A stretch of 64,000 nucleotides of DNA from Novosphingobium aureum. Its GTDB lineage: Bacteria; Pseudomonadota; Alphaproteobacteria; Sphingomonadales; Sphingomonadaceae. The notes beneath the pieces are model-generated. The model was not told the DNA's origin. It did not search any database and was given only the letters and a program-made list of their open reading frames with translations. The position numbers were made by a program, and so were the translations under genes. Where the stretch lies: NCBI RefSeq assembly GCF_015865035.1, contig NZ_JADZGI010000001.1, positions 1,612,001-1,676,000 on the forward strand. The letters run 5' to 3'. Shown piece by piece: positions 27,104 to 34,732 of the stretch (its first letter is position 1; each line of letters begins with the position of its first letter).

Positions 27104-27496
27104 ATGGCCACCGCCGGGAGCAAGAACCGACCGCTTTCGCCACACCTCCAGATCTGGCGTTGGGGCCCGCACATGTTCGTATCGATCATGCACCGCGTCA
27201 GCGGGCAGGGTCTCGTCGTCGGCCTCGCGCTGCTGCTTTGGTGGCTTGGCGCGCTGGCAAGCGGCGCGGCCGCGTACGACACGTTCGCATGGGCCATGAC
27301 GTCGCCGATCGGCTACCTCGTGCTGGTCGGTGTCTCGTGGAGCTTCTTCAATCACATGATGAGCGGCCTGCGTCACTTCGTGCTCGACATCGGCGCCGGC
27401 TTCGAGCTGCGCTCGAACCGCACCTGGTCGATCCTGACCTCGGTCATGGGTGTCGTGCTCACCATCGCCTTCTGGGCGATCCTGCTGCTGCGCTGA
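27104..27496 (+). CDS. sdhC: Succinate dehydrogenase cytochrome b556 subunit
   Basis: Heme b-binding membrane anchor of complex II. 130 aa, three hydrophobic segments. RPLSPHLQIWRWGPHMFVSI with IMHRVSG is the classical SdhC signature, and the heme ligand His lies in the HMMSGLRHFVLD segment. It starts at an ATG with AAGGA nearby and is followed after 15 bases by sdhD, in the order sdhC-sdhD-sdhA. Confidence 0.95.
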   Translation: MATAGSKNRPLSPHLQIWRWGPHMFVSIMHRVSGQGLVVGLALLLWWLGALASGAAAYDTFAWAMTSPIGYLVLVGVSWSFFNHMMSGLRHFVLDIGAGFELRSNRTWSILTSVMGVVLTIAFWAILLLR

Positions 27497-27511
27497 GGAG
27501 GGACAGGCAAC

Positions 27512-27892
27512 ATGGGTAACGGAACTTCCATCGGCCGCGTGCGCGGCCTCGGCTCGGCCAAGGGTGGCGCTCACCACTGGCTGATCCAGCGCTTCACCGC
27601 CGTCGGCAACCTGCTGCTGCTGATCTGGCTCACGGTCTCGATCCTGCTGATGCCCGACCTCAGCTTCGCCACCGTCACCGAGTGGATCAAGCTGCCGGTC
27701 CCGGCGACCGCGATGGCGCTGCTGATCATCTCCACCTTCTGGCACGCACGCCTCGGCATGCAGGTCATGATGGAGGACTATGTCCACGATCACGGCAACA
27801 AGGTCGCGGCCCTCGTCGCGCTCAACCTCGTCGCTTTCGCCGGCGCCGCCTTCGGCGTCTTCTGCGTCCTCCGCCTCGCGCTGGGAGCCTGA
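27512..27892 (+). CDS. sdhD: Succinate dehydrogenase hydrophobic anchor subunit
   Basis: Second membrane anchor of complex II, helping bind heme and quinone. 126 aa with three membrane helices. The N-terminus MGNGTSIGRVRGLGSAKGG and HHWLIQRFTAVGNLLLLIWL match alphaproteobacterial SdhD; STFWHARLGMQVMMEDYVHD holds the conserved H-x-R-x-G-x-Q and DY residues of heme and quinone sites. GAGGAGGGA precedes the start. Only four bases separate it from sdhA. Confidence 0.95.
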   Translation: MGNGTSIGRVRGLGSAKGGAHHWLIQRFTAVGNLLLLIWLTVSILLMPDLSFATVTEWIKLPVPATAMALLIISTFWHARLGMQVMMEDYVHDHGNKVAALVALNLVAFAGAAFGVFCVLRLALGA

Positions 27893-27896
27893 TTGA

Positions 27897-29717
27897 ATGA
27901 CCCAAGAATCGACTGGGCCCGCCTACAAGATCATCGACCACATGTATGACACCGTCGTCGTCGGCGCCGGTGGCTCGGGCCTTCGCGCCACGATGGGGTC
28001 GGCAGAAGCGGGTCTCAAGACCGCCTGCATCACCAAGGTGTTCCCGACGCGCTCGCACACCGTTGCGGCACAGGGCGGCATCGCGGCCAGCCTCAAGAAC
28101 AACACGCCCGACCACTGGACCTGGCACATGTACGACACCGTCAAGGGGTCGGACTGGCTGGGCGACCAGGACGCGATCGAGTACATGGTGCGCGAAGCGC
28201 CCGACGCGATCCTCGAGCTGGAGCATGCCGGCATGCCCTTCAGCCGCAACGAGGACGGCACGATCTACCAGCGTCCGTTCGGCGGCCACATGCAGAACAT
28301 GGGCGACGGCCCGCCGGTGCAGCGCACCTGCGCCGCGGCCGACCGTACCGGTCACGCCATGCTGCACACGCTGTACCAGCAGTCGCTGAAGTACGCGGCG
28401 GACTTCTTCATCGAATACTTCGCCATCGACCTCATCATGGACGGTGGCAAGTGCGTCGGCGTGATCGCGCTGTGCCTCGATGACGGCTCGATCCACCGCT
28501 TCCGTTCGCAGGCCGTGGTGCTGGCGACCGGCGGTTATGGCCGCAGCTACTTCACCGCCACTTCGGCGCACACCTGCACCGGCGACGGCGCAGGCATGGT
28601 CCTGCGCGCAGGGCTGCCGCTCCAGGACATGGAGTTCGTGCAGTTCCACCCCACCGGCATCTACGGTGCGGGCGTGCTCATCACCGAAGGCGCGCGCGGC
28701 GAGGGCGGCTACCTCACCAACTCCGAGGGCGAGCGCTTCATGGAGCGCTATGCTCCCTCGGCCAAGGACCTCGCCTCGCGCGACGTCGTCTCGCGTTCGA
28801 TGGCGCTGGAAATCCGCGAAGGTCGCGGCGTGGGCCCGAACAAGGACCACATCTACCTGCACCTCGACCACATCGACCCCAAGGTGCTGGCACAGCGCCT
28901 CCCGGGCATCACCGAGTCGGGCAAGATCTTCGCGGGCGTCGACCTCACCCGTCAGCCGCTGCCGGTCGTTCCCACCGTCCACTACAACATGGGCGGCATT
29001 CCCACGAACTACCACGGGGAGGTCATGACGATCGGTGCCGACGGCAACCCCGAGACGGTTGTCCCGGGCCTGTTCGCGGTGGGTGAAGCGGCCTGCGTGT
29101 CGGTCCATGGGGCGAACCGCCTGGGCTCGAACTCGCTGACCGACCTCGTTGTGTTCGGCCGTGCGACCGGTCACCGCCTCAAGGAAACGGTCAAGGCCGG
29201 TGCGGCGCAGCCCGAGCTTCCCAAGGACTCGGCGGACCTCGCGCTCAGCCGTCTCGACCACTTCCGCTACGCCAACGGCAACACGCCCACGGCGGAGATC
29301 CGCAAGGAAATGCAGCAGAACATGTCGGCTCACGCCGCCGTGTTCCGCACCGCGGAGCTCATGGCCGAGGGCAAGGCCGCCATGGCCGAGACCTACAAGA
29401 AGATGCAGGACATCAAGGTTTCGGACCGCGGCCTGATCTGGAACTCCGACCTCGTCGAGACGATGGAGCTGGACAACCTCATCGGTGCGGCGACCGTCAC
29501 CCTGCACGGCGCCCACGCGCGCGAGGAAAGCCGCGGCGCCCACGCGCACGAGGACTTCCCCGACCGCAACGATGCCGAGTGGATGAAGCACACCGCGGCC
29601 TGGTTCAACGGCTGGGGCGGCAAGGGCGGCGAGGTTCGCCTCGACTACCGTCCGGTCCACGAATACACGCTCACTGACGACGTCGAGTATATCAAGCCCA
29701 AGAAGCGCGTGTACTAA
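27897..29717 (+). CDS. sdhA: Succinate dehydrogenase flavoprotein subunit
   Basis: FAD-containing catalytic subunit that oxidises succinate to fumarate. 606 aa. The FAD-binding VVVGAGGSGLRATMG is followed by RSHTVAAQGGIAASL, whose His is the covalent FAD attachment site, then QFHPTGIYGAG and HGANRLGSNSLTDLVVFGR. The C-terminus EYIKPKKRVY is typical. It closes the sdhCDA unit; sdhB does not follow and is not in the window. A strong terminator lies 60 bases downstream. Confidence 0.97.
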   Translation: MTQESTGPAYKIIDHMYDTVVVGAGGSGLRATMGSAEAGLKTACITKVFPTRSHTVAAQGGIAASLKNNTPDHWTWHMYDTVKGSDWLGDQDAIEYMVREAPDAILELEHAGMPFSRNEDGTIYQRPFGGHMQNMGDGPPVQRTCAAADRTGHAMLHTLYQQSLKYAADFFIEYFAIDLIMDGGKCVGVIALCLDDGSIHRFRSQAVVLATGGYGRSYFTATSAHTCTGDGAGMVLRAGLPLQDMEFVQFHPTGIYGAGVLITEGARGEGGYLTNSEGERFMERYAPSAKDLASRDVVSRSMALEIREGRGVGPNKDHIYLHLDHIDPKVLAQRLPGITESGKIFAGVDLTRQPLPVVPTVHYNMGGIPTNYHGEVMTIGADGNPETVVPGLFAVGEAACVSVHGANRLGSNSLTDLVVFGRATGHRLKETVKAGAAQPELPKDSADLALSRLDHFRYANGNTPTAEIRKEMQQNMSAHAAVFRTAELMAEGKAAMAETYKKMQDIKVSDRGLIWNSDLVETMELDNLIGAATVTLHGAHAREESRGAHAHEDFPDRNDAEWMKHTAAWFNGWGGKGGEVRLDYRPVHEYTLTDDVEYIKPKKRVY

Positions 29718-29775
29718 GGCAGCGTCATGGCGCCCCGGCATTGTGCCGGGTTCGCGCCTGAACAGCGAGATAGCG

Positions 29776-29825
29776 AAGACCGCCGACGAGCCCTTGTGCT
29801 TGTCGGCGGTCTTTTCTTTTTCAGG
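29776..29825 (+). terminator. Rho-independent terminator after sdhA
   Basis: AAGACCGCCGAC (29776-29787) pairs perfectly with GTCGGCGGTCTT (29802-29813), 12 bp with a 14-base loop, followed by the T-rich tract TTCTTTTTC. It closes sdhCDA and lies before the start of the HdeD-like gene. Confidence 0.85.
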
Positions 29826-29952
29826 GCAGAAAGGCGCGAATTGCCGCCTTCCGTGGCAACTTCCCATGCCTCCTGCGTGTTTTCCCCAATGCCCGCGCCG
29901 CTCGAAAACGGGCACCGAGGCGAGTGAGCTGGAGCTGACGGAGGAAAAAGCC

Positions 29953-30549
29953 ATGCAAGGTGACCGGGTCGATCCCGTCCTGAGCCCCGATATCGAGCAC
30001 GATCCGCTGGTCGATGCGCTGCGACAGGCACCGGGGAAGGGCTGGGGCTGGGTCCTTGCTTATGGCGTGTTGCTGCTCGTGCTCGGCGTGGTCGTCCTTG
30101 CAAGGCCGGTCGCAGCAGGCGTCGCGACCGGGATCATCCTTGGCATCGTGCTGGTGCTCTATGGCTTGGCAGCCCTGATGGCGGGGGCGACCTCGCTTTC
30201 GGGCAGGGCGCGCTGGATCGAGATCGGGCTTGGCGTTCTGGCGCTGCTCGCGGGCGGCTTTGCGCTGTTCAACCCGGTGGCCGGCGCGCTCTCGCTGGTC
30301 TGGGCGATGGGAGCCTGGCTGGCGATCGCGGGTGTCCTGCAGATCGGCTGGGCGATCAAGGTCCGGGAGGACCGGGGCTGGCGACTGTTCATGGGGGCGC
30401 TCGACGTGGTGCTTGGCCTGGTCCTGCTGTTTTCTTCTCCGGCGGGCGGCATCGCCATTCTCGCGGTCATCCTTGCGGTCAGCTTTGCAGTGCGCGGGGT
30501 GTTCCTGATCCTTCTGTCGCTCGCCCTGCGCAAGTCCTCGCACCGCTGA
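29953..30549 (+). CDS. HdeD-family (DUF308) membrane protein
   Basis: A 198-residue inner-membrane protein with six hydrophobic segments arranged as repeated pairs: LAYGVLLLVLGVVVLARPVA, TGIILGIVLVLYGLAALMAG, WIEIGLGVLALLAGGFALF, and so on. This layout is that of HdeD, linked to acid resistance in E. coli; the role here is not established. The ATG at 29953 has GGAGGAAAAAG upstream. An open frame reaches back to 29743 but crosses the sdhA terminator, so the longer version is rejected. Confidence 0.85.
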   Translation: MQGDRVDPVLSPDIEHDPLVDALRQAPGKGWGWVLAYGVLLLVLGVVVLARPVAAGVATGIILGIVLVLYGLAALMAGATSLSGRARWIEIGLGVLALLAGGFALFNPVAGALSLVWAMGAWLAIAGVLQIGWAIKVREDRGWRLFMGALDVVLGLVLLFSSPAGGIAILAVILAVSFAVRGVFLILLSLALRKSSHR

Positions 30550-30561
30550 GCGCACGCTCGA

Positions 30562-30603
30562 CGAACGACATCGCTGGCTCTGCGAACGACATCGGTAGCG
30601 CTG
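30562..30603. repeat. Tandem 21-bp direct repeat upstream of the BlaI promoter
   Basis: Two adjacent 21-base units (30562-30582 and 30583-30603) both begin CGAACGACATCG and agree at 18 of 21 positions. They lie in the gap between the HdeD-like gene and the BlaI promoter, starting 12 bases after the upstream stop codon. Confidence 0.65.
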
Positions 30604-30611
30604 CGGCCGCG

Positions 30612-30657
30612 TTGACAGCCATGTGTCTACAGGCGTAGTCGATTACGTGTGTAGACA
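30612..30657 (+). promoter_or_regulatory. Promoter and BlaI-type dyad operator
   Basis: TTGACA (30612-30617) is a consensus -35 element; the -10 is weak (TAGTCG near 30636). TGTCTACA (30624-30631) and TGTAGACA (30650-30657) are perfect inverted arms. Within them are two smaller dyads, CTACAGGCGTAG (30627-30638) and TACGTGTGTA (30644-30653), similar in kind to the TACA-N-TGTA boxes bound by BlaI/MecI repressors. The right arm ends at the base before the blaI-like ATG, suggesting autoregulation and a leaderless transcript. Confidence 0.65.
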
Positions 30658-31056
30658 ATGGAGTCGCCCGTGGCACAAAAACAAGAACAGCCAGAACGCA
30701 TTTCCGAGGCCGAGCACGCGGTCATGGAGGTCCTTTGGGAGCGCGCGCCACAGTCGGCGCAGGATGTCTGCGCGCAAGTGTGCGAGGCACGCGGCTGGAG
30801 CCTGCCGACGGTCAAGACCCTGCTCGCGCGGCTCGTCACCAAGCAGGCGCTGACCACCACGCGCGAGGGCAAGCGCTTCCTCTATTCCCCGGCGATCGCC
30901 CGGTCCGACTATGTCGGCACCGAAAGCCGTCGCCTGGTCGACCGCCTCTTCGGAGGCCGCGCCGCGCCGCTCTTCGCGCATCTCGCGCAAAGCGAGGCGC
31001 TGAGTGAAGACGACATCGCCGAAATCGAGGCCCTACTTCAGGAGCTCAAGTCATGA
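30658..31056 (+). CDS. BlaI/MecI/CopY-family transcriptional repressor
   Basis: A 132-residue winged-helix repressor. The DNA-binding half shows ISEAEHAVMEVLWERAPQSA, then SLPTVKTLLARLVTKQALTT, matching the BlaI family; the C-terminal half forms the dimerisation helices (SEDDIAEIEALLQELKS). In characterised systems the repressor is cleaved when the partner M56 sensor detects a signal, such as a beta-lactam. Its ATG directly follows a dyad operator, and its stop overlaps the start of the M56 gene (ATGA), so the pair is a coupled operon. The signal sensed here is unknown. Confidence 0.92.
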   Translation: MESPVAQKQEQPERISEAEHAVMEVLWERAPQSAQDVCAQVCEARGWSLPTVKTLLARLVTKQALTTTREGKRFLYSPAIARSDYVGTESRRLVDRLFGGRAAPLFAHLAQSEALSEDDIAEIEALLQELKS

Positions 31057-32762
31057 TCGATTGGCTTACCGATACGCTTGTCATGACCGGCGCGCTGATG
31101 GCGCTGGTCCTTCTCGTGCGCCGTCCGGTGGCGCGCTGGTTCGGCTCGCAGGCGGCCTATGCGCTGTGGCTGCTGCCGCTGGTGCGGCTGGTTATGCCGC
31201 CGCTGGCCTTGCCTGCCGCGCTCGCCCCCACGCACTGGCTCTCGCGCCTTCAGCTGGGGGTGGAACAGACCAGCGCCAGCGCGGGCGAGGTTGCCCCGGT
31301 CACGACGCCTGCCGCAGTTTCGAGCGCCGAGACAGCCGCGGTGCCCTTCGCGAATGTGGCGGCGCGGATCGAACCGGCAGTGACGTCGCACGGTGCTGCC
31401 GATCTGTTCGCGCAGATCTCGTGGAGCATGGCGATGCTGGCTGTGTGGCTTGTCGGGGCGCTGGTGTTCCTCACCTGGCGTACCTGGAATTACCAGATGA
31501 TGCGTCGCCAGATACTTGCCGATGCGCGGCCCGTCGCGCTCGCGGGCAAGGTGCGCATCGTCGAGAGCCCGCTGGCAGGTGCGCCTCTGGCCTTCGGCGT
31601 GTTCGACAAGGTCGTCGCGCTGCCGCTCGGTTTCCTCGCGAGCGCCGATTCGGAAAGCTCCGACTTCGCCGTGGCGCACGAACTGGAGCACCACGCCGGT
31701 AGCGATCTGCTGATCATCATGGCGATGCAGCCGCTTTTCGCGCTGCACTGGTTCAACCCGCTAGGCTGGGCCGCATGGCGCGCGATGCGCTCCGATCAGG
31801 AGGCGGCCTGCGACGCGCGGGTGGTGGCAGGCTGCGGGCGCGATCAGCGTGCCCGCTACGGACAGCTCATCGCGTCGTTCGCAGGCAATGGTCAACTCAC
31901 GCTGGGCGCACCGATGGCCGGGGGCCTCTCCGGCGACAAGCCGATCATCCAGCGCCTCAAGGCATTGCGGCAAGGCGATATCGCGCCCTGGCGCAAGGTG
32001 GCCGCGCGCAGTCTGTTCGCAATGGCGATCGTCTCTGTGCCGATGACCGCGACCGTCAGTTACGCCGCGCTCGAAGCCGGCGAACTGGAGGCGCCCGAGC
32101 CCGCAGCGATCCCCGAGCCGCCCGAAGCGCCGATGCCGCCTGCGCCCGCAGCCGCACCGCAAGCGCCTGCCGCACCGCCCGCGCCTCCCGCTCCCGTTGC
32201 TCCCGTCGCTGACGCTGTTTCGCAGCCTCCGGCCCCGCCTGCGCCGCCAACGCCGCCTGCTCCGCCCGTGGCCGGGAATGCCCGGGTCAAGGTGATGCGG
32301 ATCGAGACGCTCGAAGACAGTGCCCGCGCCGCCGAACAGCACGCGCGCCATGCCGAGAAGCTTGCCCGCGAGGCCGGTTTCAGCGCGAAGGAGATCGAGC
32401 GCATGGTCGAAATGGCGCTCTCGCATGCGCCGCAGGTGCAGGAATTCGTGTCCGAGGACGGCAAGGTGCAGACCATTCGCATCATGCACAAGAATGCCGA
32501 AGGCGCGCAGACGGTCTCGCGCGAGATGGTGATCGACAGCCGTTGTCCTGCCGACACGCACAAGGCGGGCAAGGACAAGGTGCATGTCGTGGTATGCACA
32601 GGAGCGCCCGAACATACGGCCCATTACGCGCTCTCTGCGCTGCAGGGGGCAAGGGCCGGGATAGCCGCTCAGCAAGGCATGGATGCCAAGGTGCGCGCCG
32701 AAGTGCTCGCCGACCTCGACCGCGAGATCGCAGAGGCCCGCCGCGAGATCGCGCGCGACTAG
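31053..32762 (+). CDS. M56 (BlaR1/MecR1-like) membrane metallopeptidase
   Basis: Sensor-protease partner of the BlaI-like repressor, 569 aa. Hydrophobic segments near residues 5-25, 35-55 and 120-145 flank a short periplasmic loop; the zinc site VAHELEHHAGSD places HExxH near residues 209-213 in the cytosol. A fourth segment (about residues 325-345) is followed by a Pro/Ala-rich linker (345-407) and a C-terminal domain with two Cys (SRCPAD, VVVCTGAPE). The C-terminal part does not look like the penicillin-binding sensor domain of BlaR1, so the ligand may differ. It ends before a bidirectional terminator. Confidence 0.88.
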   Translation: MIDWLTDTLVMTGALMALVLLVRRPVARWFGSQAAYALWLLPLVRLVMPPLALPAALAPTHWLSRLQLGVEQTSASAGEVAPVTTPAAVSSAETAAVPFANVAARIEPAVTSHGAADLFAQISWSMAMLAVWLVGALVFLTWRTWNYQMMRRQILADARPVALAGKVRIVESPLAGAPLAFGVFDKVVALPLGFLASADSESSDFAVAHELEHHAGSDLLIIMAMQPLFALHWFNPLGWAAWRAMRSDQEAACDARVVAGCGRDQRARYGQLIASFAGNGQLTLGAPMAGGLSGDKPIIQRLKALRQGDIAPWRKVAARSLFAMAIVSVPMTATVSYAALEAGELEAPEPAAIPEPPEAPMPPAPAAAPQAPAAPPAPPAPVAPVADAVSQPPAPPAPPTPPAPPVAGNARVKVMRIETLEDSARAAEQHARHAEKLAREAGFSAKEIERMVEMALSHAPQVQEFVSEDGKVQTIRIMHKNAEGAQTVSREMVIDSRCPADTHKAGKDKVHVVVCTGAPEHTAHYALSALQGARAGIAAQQGMDAKVRAEVLADLDREIAEARREIARD

Positions 32763-32812
32763 GCTTCTGCCTCTCGGCAAATGCCCGCGCAGGCGAGTGC
32801 ATGCCCGAAACG

Positions 32813-32848
32813 AAAAAGGCGCAAGGCTCTCTGACCTTGCGCCTTTTT
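32813..32848. terminator. Bidirectional terminator between M56 gene and a convergent gene
   Basis: AAAAAGGCGCAAGG (32813-32826) pairs perfectly with CCTTGCGCCTTTTT (32835-32848), 14 bp with an 8-base loop. It ends in T on one strand and in T on the other, so it can serve both convergent genes. Confidence 0.9.
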
Positions 32849-32890
32849 CATATCTTGGTTTCAGGCGTGTTTCTCAGTGAGGGCTGCCGC

Positions 32891-33583
32891 TCAGGGGATT
32901 TCCTGGACGACCGGCTGGTTGACGATCGGCACGCCCTTGCTCGTGCGTTCCTGCGCCGGTTCACGGGTGGAGGACTGCTCGGTGTCCTTGTCCTTGCCCG
33001 CCTTCTTGTCGCCGTCCTTGCCATCGGCCTCGCGCTTGTCGAGTTCGGCCATGATCCGCTTCACGTCGGCTTCGGTGGCGGGGGCTGCCGGATAGCTGCA
33101 CTTCTTCGTCGATCCGATACCTTTCAGAAAGGCGCGCCGCGCGATGCCTGCCTGGATCGCTGCCTGAACCTTCTTCTCATGGTCGTTCGCGCCCGAAATC
33201 TCGCGGATGAGGCCGCGGAACGGGATGAACGAGGTGACGAACCACTTGGCGACGGTCAGTGCGCTGATGCGATCGCGCTCTTCCTGCGGGAGATCGAGAT
33301 CGGGTCCGATGTACTGCGCCAGCTCGAGCACCTTGCCGCGGATCTGCTGGCAGGTCCCGATGCCGGTCATGTCGTAGGGCTGGACCGTGGCGTCGATCAG
33401 GACCTGGGGGATTTCCTTCTTGTCGAGGTTGAGGTCGGTAACCGGCGTCTTGGCCACGTCGACCACGTTCTGGTCGCCGCCGCGAAGGGTCGCGTCATCG
33501 CTCTGCGCAAGGACAGGTGATGCCGCAGCCAGGGCGAGCCCTCCCACGATGGTTCCCAGGCTCACCTTGCTGACACTACGCAC
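32891..33583 (-). CDS. Exported hypothetical protein
   Basis: A 230-residue protein of unknown function. It starts at GTG (33583) with GGAGAA about 8 bases upstream; a signal peptide VSLGTIVGGLALAAASPVLA ends before QSDDATLRGG. The mature part has VPQ-like segments, TCQQIRGKVLELAQYIGP and KCSYPAAPATEADVKRIM, with two Cys that may form a disulfide. The C-terminal 50 residues are highly charged (Lys/Glu/Asp) and low in complexity. Same strand and just downstream of the zinc peptidase gene. Confidence 0.75.
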   Translation of the reverse strand: MRSVSKVSLGTIVGGLALAAASPVLAQSDDATLRGGDQNVVDVAKTPVTDLNLDKKEIPQVLIDATVQPYDMTGIGTCQQIRGKVLELAQYIGPDLDLPQEERDRISALTVAKWFVTSFIPFRGLIREISGANDHEKKVQAAIQAGIARRAFLKGIGSTKKCSYPAAPATEADVKRIMAELDKREADGKDGDKKAGKDKDTEQSSTREPAQERTSKGVPIVNQPVVQEIP

Positions 33584-33660
33584 CTTGCATTCTCCGTTTC
33601 CTAGCCGTGGGGCAGGGCTTGTCCTGCTCCCGGCCATCTTGCGACCCTTGTCTGGAATGC

Positions 33661-34524
33661 TCAGTTGAACGTGTCGCAGGCATCCTCGTTCCCGGTCTCG
33701 ATGCCGCGCTTGAGCCATTGCATGCGCTGGGCACTGGTGCCGTGGGTGAAGGCCTCTGGCTGCACCGAGCGGCCGGCATTGCGCATGAGCGTATCATCGC
33801 CGATCGCGCTTGCGGCGGTCATGCCTTCCTCCATGTCGCCCGGCTCGATCTGGTTGCCGTTCTTGCCGGCCCAGACGCCGGCATAGCAGTCGGCCTGCAG
33901 CTCCATCTTGACCTGCAGCGCATTGGCCTGGCCGGGATTGCGCTGCTGGGCTGCGCGCACCTGCTGCTCGACCCCGGTCAGCTTCTGGACGTGATGGCCG
34001 TACTCGTGCGCGATCACGTAGTAGCGCGCGAAATCTCCGCCTGCGCCGAGCTGGCGCGAGAGCTGGTCGTAGAAGGCGGTGTCGATGTAGATGCCTTCGT
34101 CGGCGGGACAGTAGAACGGCCCCATCGCGCTCTGCGCGCGGCCGCAGCCCGATGACGTGCTGCCCGAGAAAAACGTGAGCAGTGGCTGCTCGAACGGAAT
34201 GTTCGCCTGCTGGAATAGCGGTTGCCAGGTCTGGTTGAGCGAGGCGAGCGCATTGCACGCCTCCATCGAATAGGCATTCTCGCCGCAGACCTGTTCGGCA
34301 TCGCGCGTCTCTGCCTGCGGGGTCTGCTGACCGGGCAGCTGCTGCTGGGTGTTCTCGATCGTGCCGAGCATCTGCGCCGGATCGACCCCGAACACCAGCG
34401 CTGCGATCACCACCACGAGCAGCGAGCCGCAGCCCAGCTTGCCCCCGCCCCCGCCGGGAAATCCTCCGCCACTGCCGCCGCGCCTCACGCGGATGTTGCT
34501 CGGGTCGAAACGGTTGAGGCGCAT
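33661..34524 (-). CDS. YpfJ-family neutral zinc metallopeptidase
   Basis: A 287-residue single-pass protein of the YpfJ/neutral zinc metallopeptidase family. The N-terminus is Gly-rich (MRLNRFDPSNIRVRRGGSG), followed by one membrane helix CGSLLVVVIAALVFGV. The catalytic VIAHEYGHHVQKL gives HExxH near residues 172-177, and ELQADCYAGVWA carries the third ligand Glu. YCPADEGIYIDTAFY and the C-terminal GTSAQRMQWLKRG are family-typical. Substrate and role are not known. The divergent neighbour is an M28 peptidase. Confidence 0.9.
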   Translation of the reverse strand: MRLNRFDPSNIRVRRGGSGGGFPGGGGGKLGCGSLLVVVIAALVFGVDPAQMLGTIENTQQQLPGQQTPQAETRDAEQVCGENAYSMEACNALASLNQTWQPLFQQANIPFEQPLLTFFSGSTSSGCGRAQSAMGPFYCPADEGIYIDTAFYDQLSRQLGAGGDFARYYVIAHEYGHHVQKLTGVEQQVRAAQQRNPGQANALQVKMELQADCYAGVWAGKNGNQIEPGDMEEGMTAASAIGDDTLMRNAGRSVQPEAFTHGTSAQRMQWLKRGIETGNEDACDTFN

Positions 34525-34732
34525 GGGGCGAGGTCCCTTTCCGGCAAGTGAGGCAAGCGATACTAGGCTGCGAAGCTAGGGGCGCAAATCAAATCTGGAG
34601 CCATTGCATCGCCGCACGACAACGCTCGCGGCTCAGGTTCGTTGCCTCGATGCAACCCGTCGCGGCCAGCTGTCGTGTCGGCGACAGATTTTACAACCGC
34701 TCGGCGAAAATCCTGCTTATAGATCGCTCCCG

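Noticed and set aside
29743..29952. Upstream extension of the HdeD-like protein
   Set aside because: It would translate through the sdhA terminator; GGAGG before the ATG at 29953 marks the real start.
27822..29954. Long open frame opposite sdhA
   Set aside because: Antisense shadow running across the sdhA terminator; low-complexity Arg/Val/His composition.
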